Positions 1 through 8,493 of a stretch of 64,000 nucleotides of DNA are shown one piece after another. The notes under the pieces were generated by a model. It did not search any database and was not told where the DNA came from. It worked only from the letters and a program-made list of their open reading frames with translations. Origin of the DNA: Thioalkalivibrio sp. ALMg11 (GTDB taxonomy: Bacteria > Pseudomonadota > Gammaproteobacteria > Ectothiorhodospirales > Ectothiorhodospiraceae); NCBI RefSeq assembly GCF_000377905.1, contig NZ_KB898875.1, positions 171,052 through 235,051 on the forward strand, in the 5' to 3' direction. The translations under genes and the position numbers were made by a program. How positions within the stretch are numbered: the stretch's first letter is position 1; every line of letters starts with the position of its first letter.

Positions 1-647
1 CCGAAGGAGATACGGGAAGTGGTAGCGGTACCGATACCACGTGGGGCTATGGCGCGCAGATCGGCTTTCAGGCCGAGTTGGCTGAAGGTGCCCGGGTCGG
101 GGCCAGCTATCGCTCCAAGATCCGCAACGGGGACTTCGATGACTACAGCGGTCTCTTTGCCGATGGCGGGAGCTTTGATGTCCCGTCCACCTACGGTTTG
201 GGTTTCTCGGTGGACGTAAGCCCGAGCGTCACTCTTTCCGCCGATTACCAGCGCATCAATTACACGGATGTCGCTGCGATCTCGAACCCAGGCGACTCTG
301 GGCTTCTGGGGGCGCCGAACGGTGCCGGCTTTGGCTGGCAAGATATCGATATCTTCAAGTTTGGCGCTCAGTATGAAGCCGGAAATGACTGGACCTGGCG
401 AGTGGGCTACAACCGGGGGGAAAACCCGATTCCGTCTAGCGAAGTGGAATTCAACATCCTGGCCCCGGCCGTGATGGAAGATCACTTCACCTTTGGGTTC
501 ACCAAGGGCTTTGGCAATCAGCATGAGCTGAATTTTGCGGCAATGTACGCGCCGCGGCAGAGCGTTCGTGGACCTACCCAGCAAGGTGAAGCGACCATCG
601 AGATGCGTCAGTACGAGCTCGAGATCGGGTACGCGTACCGGTTCTGA
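1..647 (+). CDS. Outer membrane protein, FadL/OmpP1/TodX family (3' part)
   Basis: The reading frame is open from base 3, so the true start lies left of the window; internal alternative starts are not credible. The visible part (about 214 residues) is the C-terminal half of a beta-barrel with alternating hydrophobic strands, ending in the Arg-Phe typical of outer-membrane barrels. The stretches around SADYQRINY and WTWRVGYN resemble late strands of the FadL family, which carries long-chain fatty acids or other hydrophobic molecules across the outer membrane. The substrate cannot be told from sequence. Two GC-rich hairpins follow the stop codon, before an exported protein that may be a functional companion. 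Confidence 0.85.
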   Translation, partial: EGDTGSGSGTDTTWGYGAQIGFQAELAEGARVGASYRSKIRNGDFDDYSGLFADGGSFDVPSTYGLGFSVDVSPSVTLSADYQRINYTDVAAISNPGDSGLLGAPNGAGFGWQDIDIFKFGAQYEAGNDWTWRVGYNRGENPIPSSEVEFNILAPAVMEDHFTFGFTKGFGNQHELNFAAMYAPRQSVRGPTQQGEATIEMRQYELEIGYAYRF

Positions 648-651
648 TCGG

Positions 652-734
652 GAGGCCCGGGGCGGTCGCCTGACCGCTGCGGGCCTCGGTGTTATGCGCC
701 CGGGAGGGGCGCCCGGCCTTGAGGGGAAGGCCGG
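652..734 (+). terminator. Tandem hairpins after the FadL-type gene
   Basis: Bases 652-687 form a hairpin (GAGGCCCG with CGGGCCTC outside, GCGGTC with GACCGC inside). Bases 713-734 form a second one (CCGGCCTT with AAGGCCGG). Neither has a strong T-run, so termination may be partial. Confidence 0.45.
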
Positions 735-852
735 ATCCGCCAGGGAGGGCGGGTGACCCCGAGGTTCGTGACGCACTGGGGGGTGCGTTCCGGGCCCTTC
801 TTCCTGTCGAGCGTTCCGCTCGAACTTATTTTTGAATACAAAGGAGGATGCC

Positions 853-1809
853 ATGCGAGCAATCCACGCCTTGCGCGGGAGCGTCCGCGCGGTCGGTATG
901 GTCGCGGCGGTTGCGCTGTTCGCGGCGAGCCAGACCGTGGCGGCCGATACCTATCGTCCGTTGGTACTGGCCTACACGGAATCGGGGACCGATGTCTCTG
1001 CCGAAGTTGCCAGTGTGCGGGAGCGCCTGGAAGGGGCCGATTTCCGGTTCCTGGGCGAGTATCCGGTCAGCGATGATCGGCACGTGATCGTGGTCACCCA
1101 CGATGATCTGCTGTCTGTGGCCGGTTCCGAGGAGCGGGGTGGCTATATCGCCCCGATCCGCGTGGCCGTAACCGCGGTCGATGGCGAGCTGCAGGTGAGC
1201 TACAACAACCTGGAGTACTTCCGCCACGCCTATCGCCTGGACGCTTCGGTGTCCGATGTGAGCGAGCGGCTGTCCGGTACCCTGGGGGCGGAACGCGAGT
1301 TCGGTTCCGAGGACGGGATGAGCGCGCGCGACCTCAACCGCTATCGCTATACCTTCGGGATGGAACGCTTCGATGCCCCGTACGAGCTGGCCAGCCATGG
1401 CTCCACGCGTGCGGCGCTGAGCGAACTGGACGGCAATCTTGCGTCGCGGGTGGCGGGGGTCAGCGAGATCTATCGCGTCGACATCCCGGGCCAGGACGTG
1501 ACGGTGATCGGCGTGGCCGTGCGTGAGGCGGACGGGGCCGATCAGGACTCTGCTGACCTGCATCAACTCGGGATCGTGGATGTGGGCGAGTTCCGCCATA
1601 CCGCGACGGTTCCGCTCGAGATCATGGTTCGAGGGGGCGAGGTGGAGGCGCTGAACATGCGTTTCCGCAAGGCGCTGCATTTCCCGGATCTGCGGATGCT
1701 GGGGGACAACAGCTTCATGCGTCTGCGCAGCTCGCCCGGCGCGCTGGAAGAGACCCTGAAGGCGGTCGCCGGCTTTGAAGAAGAGGAAGACAGCGGGTTC
1801 TCGTGGTAA
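853..1809 (+). CDS. Exported protein with a DUF302-like region, unknown function
   Basis: The start chosen is the ATG at 853, which has a strong ribosome site AAGGAGG at 841-847; an upstream in-frame ATG at 832 lacks one. The 318-residue product begins with a Sec signal peptide (basic RAIHALRGSVRA, then a hydrophobic run, cleavage near VAA-DTY). The mature part contains FLGEYPV, HVIVVTHDDLL, and the repeated pattern RVAVTAVDGELQVSYNNLEY, which resembles DUF302-type alpha/beta proteins. There is no catalytic motif that I recognise. It directly follows a FadL-type porin and is followed by a strong terminator, so the two may work together in the periplasm; this is inference. Confidence 0.75.
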   Translation: MRAIHALRGSVRAVGMVAAVALFAASQTVAADTYRPLVLAYTESGTDVSAEVASVRERLEGADFRFLGEYPVSDDRHVIVVTHDDLLSVAGSEERGGYIAPIRVAVTAVDGELQVSYNNLEYFRHAYRLDASVSDVSERLSGTLGAEREFGSEDGMSARDLNRYRYTFGMERFDAPYELASHGSTRAALSELDGNLASRVAGVSEIYRVDIPGQDVTVIGVAVREADGADQDSADLHQLGIVDVGEFRHTATVPLEIMVRGGEVEALNMRFRKALHFPDLRMLGDNSFMRLRSSPGALEETLKAVAGFEEEEDSGFSW

Positions 1810-1879
1810 TTCCACGGTAATCTGCACGCGCCACGGAAGGGCGCAAGGGGTGGCGGAATTCCCGTGTGCCCCACTCAAG

Positions 1880-1904
1880 AACCCCGGTCTGCCGGGGTTT
1901 TTTT
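1880..1904 (+). terminator. Rho-independent terminator
   Basis: Stem AACCCCGG / CCGGGGTT with loop TCTG, followed by a run of T. It closes the exported-protein gene ending at 1809. Confidence 0.85.
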
Positions 1905-1963
1905 ACGTTCAAAGAACGGAGTTGTTTTATGCTCCCGCAACACTCGCGGCAGGATGCACATCC

Positions 1964-2392
1964 ATGAAATCGATGAAGATCGCCAATATTGGCGAGATCC
2001 GCAACGAACTCAACAAGTACAAGAAGGGCAAGAAGCTCGATATCCATCAGTTCAACCAGGTCGCGCGCCTGGCCTGGCTCGGCAAGATCGTGATGCAGCC
2101 GCTGGATCTGGAGGATGCCGAGTGCAAGTCCTTCCTGGTGTACATCCAGGAGCCGGAAGAGCTGGCCGCGCACTTCCTCGACACCGACCAGGAGCTGTCC
2201 GGCGGCATCCATATCATCGACGGCGAGCAGGCCATGGCCATGGTCGAGATCATGCGCAGTGGGGTCGAGGAACGCGCCAAGCTGTACGGGGATCTCTCGC
2301 GCAGTGACTTCTATTTCCGCTACTTCTATCAGCCCGGCCAGGACGACAAGACGGACGATCCGGCTGCTGGCCAGGACAAGACCGAGGGCTGA
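1964..2392 (+). CDS. Conserved hypothetical protein, 142 aa
   Basis: The start at ATG 1964 lies just after the upstream terminator and gives a soluble protein with a lysine-rich N-terminus (RNELNKYKKGKK) and an acidic tail. I do not recognise the family. There is no signal peptide, membrane segment or metal motif. The residues ARLAWLGKIVMQPLD and SDFYFRYFYQPG look like conserved core segments. The stop at 2390-2392 is three bases before the lipoate ligase start, so the two are very probably cotranscribed, with the receiver-like gene and possibly the betaine transporter behind them. Confidence 0.7.
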   Translation: MKSMKIANIGEIRNELNKYKKGKKLDIHQFNQVARLAWLGKIVMQPLDLEDAECKSFLVYIQEPEELAAHFLDTDQELSGGIHIIDGEQAMAMVEIMRSGVEERAKLYGDLSRSDFYFRYFYQPGQDDKTDDPAAGQDKTEG

Positions 2393-2395
2393 CAC

Positions 2396-3439
2396 TTGGT
2401 CGCATCGACGGTGACCCCGGAGTGGATCGACGCCGGGGCTCGCTCCGCCGAGGAACTCCACGCGCTGTACGCCGGGCTGGCGAGCATGACCTCGCCGGAC
2501 GCACCCCCGCGCGTGCTCTGGACGCATGCCCGCGAGCCACATATCTCGGTCGGCGCCAGCCAGGACGCTGCTTCCGATCTGGACCTTGCTGCCTGTGCGG
2601 AGCAGGGCGTCCCGGTGGTGCGGCGACCGCTGGGTGGTGGCTCGGTCTGGGTGGATGCCGATCAGGCCTGCTTCTTCCTGATCCAGCCGCGCCATGTCCT
2701 CGCTCGGGGGCATCGCCACTTGTTCGCCATGGGCCTGGGCATCGCGATGGATGTACTGCGTGAGCTTGGGCTGGAGGGCGTAGAGGCGCGGGGTCAGGAT
2801 GTCTGGGTCCAGGGGCGCAAGATCATGGGGACCGGCGCGGCCACGCTCGACGAGGGCTGCGTGTTCGGGGCCAGCTTCCTGCGGCACTTCCCGGTCGAGC
2901 GTTTTCTCGCCTGTGTCCACGCCCCTAGCGAGGGCTACCGCGACTGGCTGCGTCCGGCGTTGGAGACGGGCATGACCGACTGCGCCCGCCAGTGCCCGCA
3001 AACCCCCGAGCCCGCGCAGGTCGAGGCCGCCCTGCGCGCGGTCCTGGAACGCCGTTTTGGCGTGCCGGTGCGGATGATCGAGCCGGACCGAGACACGATC
3101 GAACAGTGGTTGGCGGCCGGGCACGAGGAGCTCGAGGACCTGGCCGATGGCCAGGGTTCCCCGGCCGTGCGCGACGGGATCCGGGTGAACCGCGATAACC
3201 ACGTGTTCGAGACCCACGGGGCCTGTGGGCGCCTGCGCCTGCACGTGGAGGGCTCGCACATCGCACGGGTCTGGTGCGAGGACCCGGCGACCACCGCGAT
3301 CCTCGAGGAACACCTGATTGGCGAGTCCCCGGAGCGCCTGCGCGTGCGCTCGCGCCTGAGCGGTCAGCTCGACGCCCGCATGGTCGACGAGATCAGTGCC
3401 CGCATCGACGGGCTCTATCGCGGAATTGCGGCGGCCTGA
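2396..3439 (+). CDS. Lipoate-protein ligase A family protein
   Basis: This 347-residue protein carries the biotin/lipoate ligase fold. RRPLGGGSVWVD is the substrate-binding RRxxGGGxVxxD motif, and GRKIMGTGA contains the catalytic lysine. A C-terminal accessory domain of about 110 residues follows, as in LplA. It would attach lipoate to the E2 or H subunits of 2-oxoacid dehydrogenase or glycine-cleavage complexes, or to the lipoate-binding protein of the sHdr sulfur-oxidation pathway; the sequence does not say which. The start used is TTG 2396, three bases after the previous stop and preceded by GAGGG; GTG 2411 is the alternative. Confidence 0.85.
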   Translation: MVASTVTPEWIDAGARSAEELHALYAGLASMTSPDAPPRVLWTHAREPHISVGASQDAASDLDLAACAEQGVPVVRRPLGGGSVWVDADQACFFLIQPRHVLARGHRHLFAMGLGIAMDVLRELGLEGVEARGQDVWVQGRKIMGTGAATLDEGCVFGASFLRHFPVERFLACVHAPSEGYRDWLRPALETGMTDCARQCPQTPEPAQVEAALRAVLERRFGVPVRMIEPDRDTIEQWLAAGHEELEDLADGQGSPAVRDGIRVNRDNHVFETHGACGRLRLHVEGSHIARVWCEDPATTAILEEHLIGESPERLRVRSRLSGQLDARMVDEISARIDGLYRGIAAA

Positions 3440-3478
3440 CCCGCCCCTTCCGCTACCCACGAACGCCGGAGATGCCGT

Positions 3479-3862
3479 ATGTCCGAACCGACGATCGAAC
3501 GCCGCCTGGAGAAGCGCGTCATCCTGATGACGCAGGACGCCGGGTTGACCGAGCGCATGCAGGCCCAGCTGCCGCAGGACTGGCAGTTGCACCGGGTGAC
3601 CGACCTGGATGAACTGGGCCCCTGGAATGAGATCCTACTGTACCGCTTCCTGCTGCTGGATCTGGACGAGATCGAGGCCTTCGACCCGCTGGACGTGATC
3701 CGGATGCTGCGCATGGAATACCAGATCAATCTTCCGGTATTCTGCTTCGGCGGCGATCAGGACATCCAGGACGAGATGCGCCTGGCCCGCGCCGATCGTT
3801 TCTTCGGGCGCGAAGAAATGATCGACAAGCTTCCCGAGTTTATTCGCCAGTACGACTGGTAA
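3479..3862 (+). CDS. Atypical response-regulator receiver protein, 127 aa
   Basis: A stand-alone domain with a receiver-like layout: VILMTQD as strand 1, FLLLDLDE with a possible phospho-acceptor aspartate, LPVFCFGG where the Thr/Ser strand should be, and ADRFFGR where the conserved lysine should be (Arg here). The acidic pair normally near the N-terminus is not clear. It is therefore either a degenerate receiver or a protein-interaction module. GGAG precedes the ATG. It sits between the lipoate ligase and the betaine transporter ATPase, with 53 bases to the latter. No output domain is present. Confidence 0.65.
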   Translation: MSEPTIERRLEKRVILMTQDAGLTERMQAQLPQDWQLHRVTDLDELGPWNEILLYRFLLLDLDEIEAFDPLDVIRMLRMEYQINLPVFCFGGDQDIQDEMRLARADRFFGREEMIDKLPEFIRQYDW

Positions 3863-3915
3863 CGGGCCCCGGTCCGGCCCGAGGGTCGGACGTAGCGTTA
3901 CAGGGAGAACGTGGC

Positions 3916-5121
3916 ATGGAACCCATCATCCGGGTGCGCGAGCTGTACAAGGTCTTCGGGCCGAACCCGCAGGAAGGTCTGCGGCTGATCGAGGACGGCC
4001 TGGACAAGGACACGATCTTCGAGCGCACCGGCAACACGGTGGGCGTGAAGGACTGCAACCTCGATATCGCCGAGGGCGAGATCTTCGTGGTGATGGGGCT
4101 GTCCGGGTCGGGCAAGTCCACCCTGGTGCGTCTGCTCAACCGCCTGATCGAGCCCACTGCCGGCACGGTGGAGGTCCGTGGGCGCGACGTCACACGCATG
4201 AGCCAGCGCGATCTGATCCGGCTGCGCAGCGAGGATCTGGCGATGGTGTTCCAGTCTTTCGCCCTGATGCCGCACAAGACGGTGATCGACAACGCCGCCC
4301 TCGGCCTGGAGATCGCCGGCGTCGGCCGCGCCCGACGCCGTGAGCGCGCCCAGGAGGCCCTGGACCAGGTGGGTCTCAAGGCCCATGCCCGCAGCTATCC
4401 GGATGAGCTTTCCGGCGGGATGCAGCAGCGCGTGGGCCTGGCCCGTGCCCTGGCGACCGATCCCTCCATCATGCTGATGGACGAGGCCTTCTCGGCGCTG
4501 GACCCGTTGATCCGCACCGAGATGCAGGATCGCCTGCTGGACCTGCAGCGCGAGCACCGACGTACGGTCGTGTTCATCTCCCACGACCTTGACGAGGCGA
4601 TCCGCATCGGAGATCGCATCGCCATCATGCAGGGCGGCGAGGTGGTGCAGGTGGGTACGCCGAAGGAAATCATCACGCACCCCGCCAATGAATACGTGCG
4701 CTCGTTCTTCCACGGCGTGGACATCACCCAGGTATTCCAGGCCCGCGACATCATGGACAGCGAGAACATCCCGGTACTGGATGCCGACACCACGGCCGGC
4801 GAGGCGCGTAACCGGATTGCCCACGTGCCGGGCAACGAGGCCGTGATTGTCGATGCCGGCGGGCGTTTCCAGTCCGTTGTCCAGGCCAAGCGTCTGGGCG
4901 AGCTCACCCTGGATCGCGCCGCCAGCGAGGTCGCGGTGGAGGTGGAGCCGGTCCCCGAGGATACCGCGCTGGCCGACCTGCCGCGGCGGGCTGCGCAGAG
5001 CCCGGTATCCATCCCGGTGGTGGATGGCGAGGGCCGTTTCCGCGGCCTGGTGACCCTGCAGCGCCTGGTCGAAGCCCTGGACCGCAGCCGGAACGCGGCC
5101 GCCGCGAACGGAGATTACTGA
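3916..5121 (+). CDS. proV: Glycine betaine/L-proline ABC transporter ATPase (ProV/OpuAA type)
   Basis: This 401-residue ATPase energises uptake of compatible solutes. Walker A (GLSGSGKST) is at residues 61-69, the signature LSGGMQQR at 165-172, and Walker B IMLMDE at 185-190. The FERTGNTVGVKD segment near residue 40 is typical of the ProV/OpuAA subfamily. Residues about 280-395 match a tandem CBS region, which in OpuA senses ionic strength or nucleotides. The stop is one base before the permease start, and the binding-protein gene follows, forming a complete ABC importer suited to a saline habitat. Confidence 0.95.
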   Translation: MEPIIRVRELYKVFGPNPQEGLRLIEDGLDKDTIFERTGNTVGVKDCNLDIAEGEIFVVMGLSGSGKSTLVRLLNRLIEPTAGTVEVRGRDVTRMSQRDLIRLRSEDLAMVFQSFALMPHKTVIDNAALGLEIAGVGRARRRERAQEALDQVGLKAHARSYPDELSGGMQQRVGLARALATDPSIMLMDEAFSALDPLIRTEMQDRLLDLQREHRRTVVFISHDLDEAIRIGDRIAIMQGGEVVQVGTPKEIITHPANEYVRSFFHGVDITQVFQARDIMDSENIPVLDADTTAGEARNRIAHVPGNEAVIVDAGGRFQSVVQAKRLGELTLDRAASEVAVEVEPVPEDTALADLPRRAAQSPVSIPVVDGEGRFRGLVTLQRLVEALDRSRNAAAANGDY

Positions 5122-5122
5122 C

Positions 5123-5965
5123 ATGGAAGGGCGCATCAATATTCCCGTGGGCGACTGGATCGAGGCTGGAGTCGACTGGATCCTCGACAACCTGGAGCCG
5201 GCGCTAGATGGCATTGCCTGGTTCCTGGGGCTGCTGACCAATTCCTTCGAGGGGGCCTTGCTCGCGATCCCGGCCTGGCTGCTGGTGCTGGCCCTGGTGG
5301 GGCTCAGCTGGTGGCGGGTCAGCTGGCGCTTCGGCATCTTCGCCATCCTGGCCCTGGGCCTGATCCTCGGGATGGATCTGTGGGAGCCGACCATCAAGAC
5401 CCTGTCGCTGGTGCTGGCAGCGACCGCCGTGGCGCTGGCGATCGGCATGCCGGTGGGAGTCGCGATGGCGCGCAGCGACTGGGTGGAGGCCTCCATCCGT
5501 CCGGTGCTGGATCTGATGCAGACCATGCCGCCCTTCGTCTACCTGATCCCGGCGGCGATCTTCTTCGGGCTGGGCACGGTGCCGGGCGCGATTGCCACGG
5601 TGGTGTTCTGTATGCCGCCGGTGGTGCGTCTGACCAACCTCGGCATCCGCCAGGTGAACCGTGAGCAGATCGAGGCCGGGCTGGCCTTCGGTTGCAATCG
5701 GCGCCAGCTCCTGACCAAGATTCAATTACCTCTGGCGATGCCGTCGATCATGGCCGGCATCAACCAGACCATCATGCTGGCGCTTTCCATGGTGGTGATC
5801 GCGTCGATGATCGGCGCCGGCGGGCTTGGCAACACCGTGCTCACCGGTATCCAGCGGCTCGATGTCGGGCTAGGGTTCGAGGGCGGCCTGGGGGTCGTGA
5901 TCCTCGCCATCCTGCTCGACCGGATCACTCAAAGCGTAGGGCGGCGGCGCAAGGCGAGCAGCTGA
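5123..5965 (+). CDS. proW: Glycine betaine/L-proline ABC transporter permease (ProW/OpuAB type)
   Basis: Polytopic inner-membrane protein of 280 residues with about six or seven hydrophobic segments. It has the BPD_transp EAA region around NLGIRQVNREQIEAGLAFG, and the LPLAMPSIMAGINQTIMLALSMVVIASMIG-like segment is characteristic of ProW. It begins one base after the ATPase stop, so translation is probably coupled. Confidence 0.95.
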   Translation: MEGRINIPVGDWIEAGVDWILDNLEPALDGIAWFLGLLTNSFEGALLAIPAWLLVLALVGLSWWRVSWRFGIFAILALGLILGMDLWEPTIKTLSLVLAATAVALAIGMPVGVAMARSDWVEASIRPVLDLMQTMPPFVYLIPAAIFFGLGTVPGAIATVVFCMPPVVRLTNLGIRQVNREQIEAGLAFGCNRRQLLTKIQLPLAMPSIMAGINQTIMLALSMVVIASMIGAGGLGNTVLTGIQRLDVGLGFEGGLGVVILAILLDRITQSVGRRRKASS

Positions 5966-6018
5966 GCCGGGCTCGTGCGCCGCCGCCATCCGTTTCACTC
6001 GAAGGAAGGAGTAGCACA

Positions 6019-6888
6019 ATGAACAAGACACTGACTTCAACCCTGCTGGGCGGGGTACTGGCCGCCTCCATGGGCCTTTCCACGGCCCAGGCCGACGACA
6101 TCCAGATCGGCTGGACCGCCTGGTCCGATGCCGAGTTCGTGACCAGGCTGGCAGAGCGCGTCATCGAGGACGAAATGGGCTACTCGGTCGACTTGATCCA
6201 GACCGATATCGCCCCGCAATACCAGGGCCTGGCCTCCGGCGACATCGACATGATGCTGATGGCCTGGCTGCCAGGGACCCATGCCGACTACATGGATCGT
6301 GTGGGTCAGGACGTGGTGAACCTGGGTCCGCTGTATGGCAACGCCCGCCTCGGCTGGGTGGTGCCGGACTATATCCCCGAGGACGAGCTCGGCTCCATCG
6401 AAGACCTGAAGAAGGACTCCGTGCGGGACAAGCTGGATGGCCGCATCACCGGGATCGACCCGGGCGCGGGCCTGACGCGGTTGTCGGAAGAGGCCATGGA
6501 GACCTACGGCCTGGACGGCTACAACCTGCAGATCTCCTCCGGGGCCGGCATGACCTCCGCGCTGGAACGCGCGATCCGTCGTGACGAGTGGATCGTGGTG
6601 ACCGGCTGGAGCCCGCACTGGAAATTCGGCGCCCATGACCTGCGTTACCTCGAAGACCCGGAGGGGGCCCTGGGCAGCTTCGAACGCATCCATGCCCTGG
6701 CTCGCGAAGGCTTCGCCGAGGAGTACCACGACGTGGCGATGATGATCTCGCGCATGCACCTGGATCTCGAGGTCCTGGAAGACGCGATGTTCTACGCCCA
6801 GGAAAACTCCTACGCGGAGGCCGTGGATCGCTTTATCGAGGACAACCCGAAGTACGTGCAGTACTGGGTGACCGGCGTGATCGACTGA
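6019..6888 (+). CDS. proX: Glycine betaine/proline ABC transporter substrate-binding protein
   Basis: The start is ATG 6019, preceded by GGAAGGAG. The 289-residue product has a signal peptide ending at AQA-DDI and no lipobox, so it is a free periplasmic protein. DDIQIGWTAWSDAEFVT and the later DMMLMAWLPGTHADYM and EWIVVTGWSPHW belong to the OpuAC family. The Trp residues (WTAW, AWLP, GWSPHW) are candidates for the aromatic cage that holds the quaternary ammonium group. It is the last gene of the transporter operon and is followed by a strong terminator. Confidence 0.95.
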   Translation: MNKTLTSTLLGGVLAASMGLSTAQADDIQIGWTAWSDAEFVTRLAERVIEDEMGYSVDLIQTDIAPQYQGLASGDIDMMLMAWLPGTHADYMDRVGQDVVNLGPLYGNARLGWVVPDYIPEDELGSIEDLKKDSVRDKLDGRITGIDPGAGLTRLSEEAMETYGLDGYNLQISSGAGMTSALERAIRRDEWIVVTGWSPHWKFGAHDLRYLEDPEGALGSFERIHALAREGFAEEYHDVAMMISRMHLDLEVLEDAMFYAQENSYAEAVDRFIEDNPKYVQYWVTGVID

Positions 6889-6913
6889 GCAACATCGTTC
6901 CGCCGCTGTGCCC

Positions 6914-6943
6914 GAAAGCCCCGCTCACGCGGGGCTTTCTTCG
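6914..6943 (+). terminator. Rho-independent terminator of the betaine operon
   Basis: Perfect 11-bp stem GAAAGCCCCGC / GCGGGGCTTTC with loop TCAC, followed by a T-rich stretch. Confidence 0.85.
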
Positions 6944-7003
6944 TTCGGGTGTCACGTTCCGCGTTTGGCTCGGCTGGCGACGTGGATGGAGGCCGCCCCA
7001 AAC

Positions 7004-7039
7004 GCGAAAGGCCCCGGGCTATGCCGCGGGGCCTTTCGC
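7004..7039 (-). terminator. Terminator of the minus-strand gene at 7082-7399
   Basis: Twelve-bp stem GCGAAAGGCCCC / GGGGCCTTTCGC around a 12-base loop. It lies just past the stop of the convergent minus-strand gene and could act in both directions. Confidence 0.6.
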
Positions 7040-7081
7040 TGCCGCCGCCAGGACAGGGCGGGCGGTGGTCGCTGAATCGGG

Positions 7082-7399
7082 TTAGCCGATCCAGGCGTGT
7101 TCCAGCACGTCGATGCGGATCTTCTCGTGGAAGGTCTCGCCATTGCCCTCGATCACCAGGTCGCCAATGCGGGTGCCGGCGGTGTCGTAGCTGAACTTGC
7201 AGTCGAAGGTGCCCGGCAGGGACACGCTGCCCTCGCACAGGGTTTCGCCTTCCACGGAGAACGAGCACTGGGCGCTGCCGGAGCCGTTCAGCACGGCCTG
7301 CAGCCGGAATTCCTCGTTGACCGGGCGACGGTAGAAGTCCGGGTCGCGGTTCGGGTTGTACTGCACGTTGTTCAGCTTGACGAGCTTGACGAGTTTCAT
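7082..7399 (-). CDS. Small conserved hypothetical protein, 105 aa
   Basis: The start is fixed at 7399 by GAGGA seven bases upstream. The product is soluble, with alternating polar and hydrophobic residues suggesting a small beta-sandwich. It opens with MKLVKLVKLNNVQYNPNRDP, in which LVKLVKL is a short internal repeat, and contains two or three cysteines (QCSFSVEGETLC, FDCKF). I do not recognise the family. It is monocistronic with its own terminator, divergent from the cbbQ-type gene with 233 bases between. Confidence 0.65.
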   Translation of the reverse strand: MKLVKLVKLNNVQYNPNRDPDFYRRPVNEEFRLQAVLNGSGSAQCSFSVEGETLCEGSVSLPGTFDCKFSYDTAGTRIGDLVIEGNGETFHEKIRIDVLEHAWIG

Positions 7400-7632
7400 A
7401 CCGGGTCCTCTATTGAAACGCTGAATCCGAGTGACGGGCGCATCCGCAAGCCCAACCCCGCAGCCGTGGGGCGTTTGGTTCATGCAAGTGCGCAGGTTGG
7501 TTAGAATATAAACGGCGAATGATACAACAAAGCCTGCGGGAACACGATTGGCGGCCCGCCCAACGCGCAGGAGGGTAACGTCGCCCCCGCGCATACACCA
7601 GTCCCGGCCCCGCGGTCGGCATCGGAGATCCC

Positions 7633-8493
7633 ATGAAGAACCTGATCAACCGCATCCGCGGTGTGGAACGCGACGTCATCGACAAACCGGGGGACGCAGG
7701 CGACGCCCCGTTCTACAAGCCCCAGCGCGACGAGATCGAGATCTTCAAGGCGGCCTATTCGAAGCGCCTGCCGGTGATGCTCAAGGGGCCGACTGGTTGC
7801 GGCAAGACCCGCTTCCTGGAACACATCGCCCACGTCCTGGGCCAGCCGCTGGTGACCGTGTCCTGCCACGAGGACCTGACCAGCTCCGACCTGGTGGGTC
7901 GCTTCCTGCTGGAGGGCGAGGAAACCGTCTGGCAGGACGGCCCGTTGACGCGCTCGGTCAAGGAGGGTGCGATCTGCTACCTCGACGAGATCGTCGAGGC
8001 GCGCACCGACACCACGGTGGTGATCCATCCGCTGACTGACCACCGCCGCCAGCTCCCGCTGGACAAGAAGTCGCAGATCATCGACGCGCACGAAGACTTC
8101 ATGCTGGTGATCTCCTACAACCCGGGTTACCAGACCGTACTGAAGGACCTGAAGCCCTCCACCAAGCAGCGCTTCGTCGGCATCCACTTCGACTACCCGG
8201 AGGAGGACGTCGAACGCGAGATCGTCGCCAAGGAATCCGGTGGCCTGGACGCCGACCGTGTGGAGAAGCTGGTGGCTGCCGGGCGCAAGGCGCGTGCGTT
8301 GAAGGACCACGGCCTGGAAGAGGCCACCTCCACCCGCGCGCTGGCCTACGCCGGCGAACTGATGCAGGCCGGGTTGACCCCGCGCGTGGCCTGCCGCGCC
8401 GCGATGATCGCGCCCATCACCGATGACCCCGAGCTGATCCAGGCGCTGGAAGAGATCTTCGACGCCCACTTCCCCGAGTCCGAAGCCGCGTGA
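7633..8493 (+). CDS. cbbQ: AAA+ ATPase of the MoxR family, CbbQ/NirQ/NorQ type
   Basis: The 286-residue ATPase has Walker A GPTGCGKT at 52-59, Walker B ICYLDEI at 114-120, a sensor-1 region (VISYNPGYQ) and the C-terminal CbbQ_C region. CbbQ and CbbO together form a Rubisco activase that removes inhibitory sugar phosphates; the same family also includes NorQ, which matures nitric oxide reductase. The neighbouring gene is a CbbO/NorD-type VWA protein and no nor genes are seen, so CbbQ is preferred. The last codons overlap the next start (GTGA at 8490). Confidence 0.85.
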   Translation: MKNLINRIRGVERDVIDKPGDAGDAPFYKPQRDEIEIFKAAYSKRLPVMLKGPTGCGKTRFLEHIAHVLGQPLVTVSCHEDLTSSDLVGRFLLEGEETVWQDGPLTRSVKEGAICYLDEIVEARTDTTVVIHPLTDHRRQLPLDKKSQIIDAHEDFMLVISYNPGYQTVLKDLKPSTKQRFVGIHFDYPEEDVEREIVAKESGGLDADRVEKLVAAGRKARALKDHGLEEATSTRALAYAGELMQAGLTPRVACRAAMIAPITDDPELIQALEEIFDAHFPESEAA

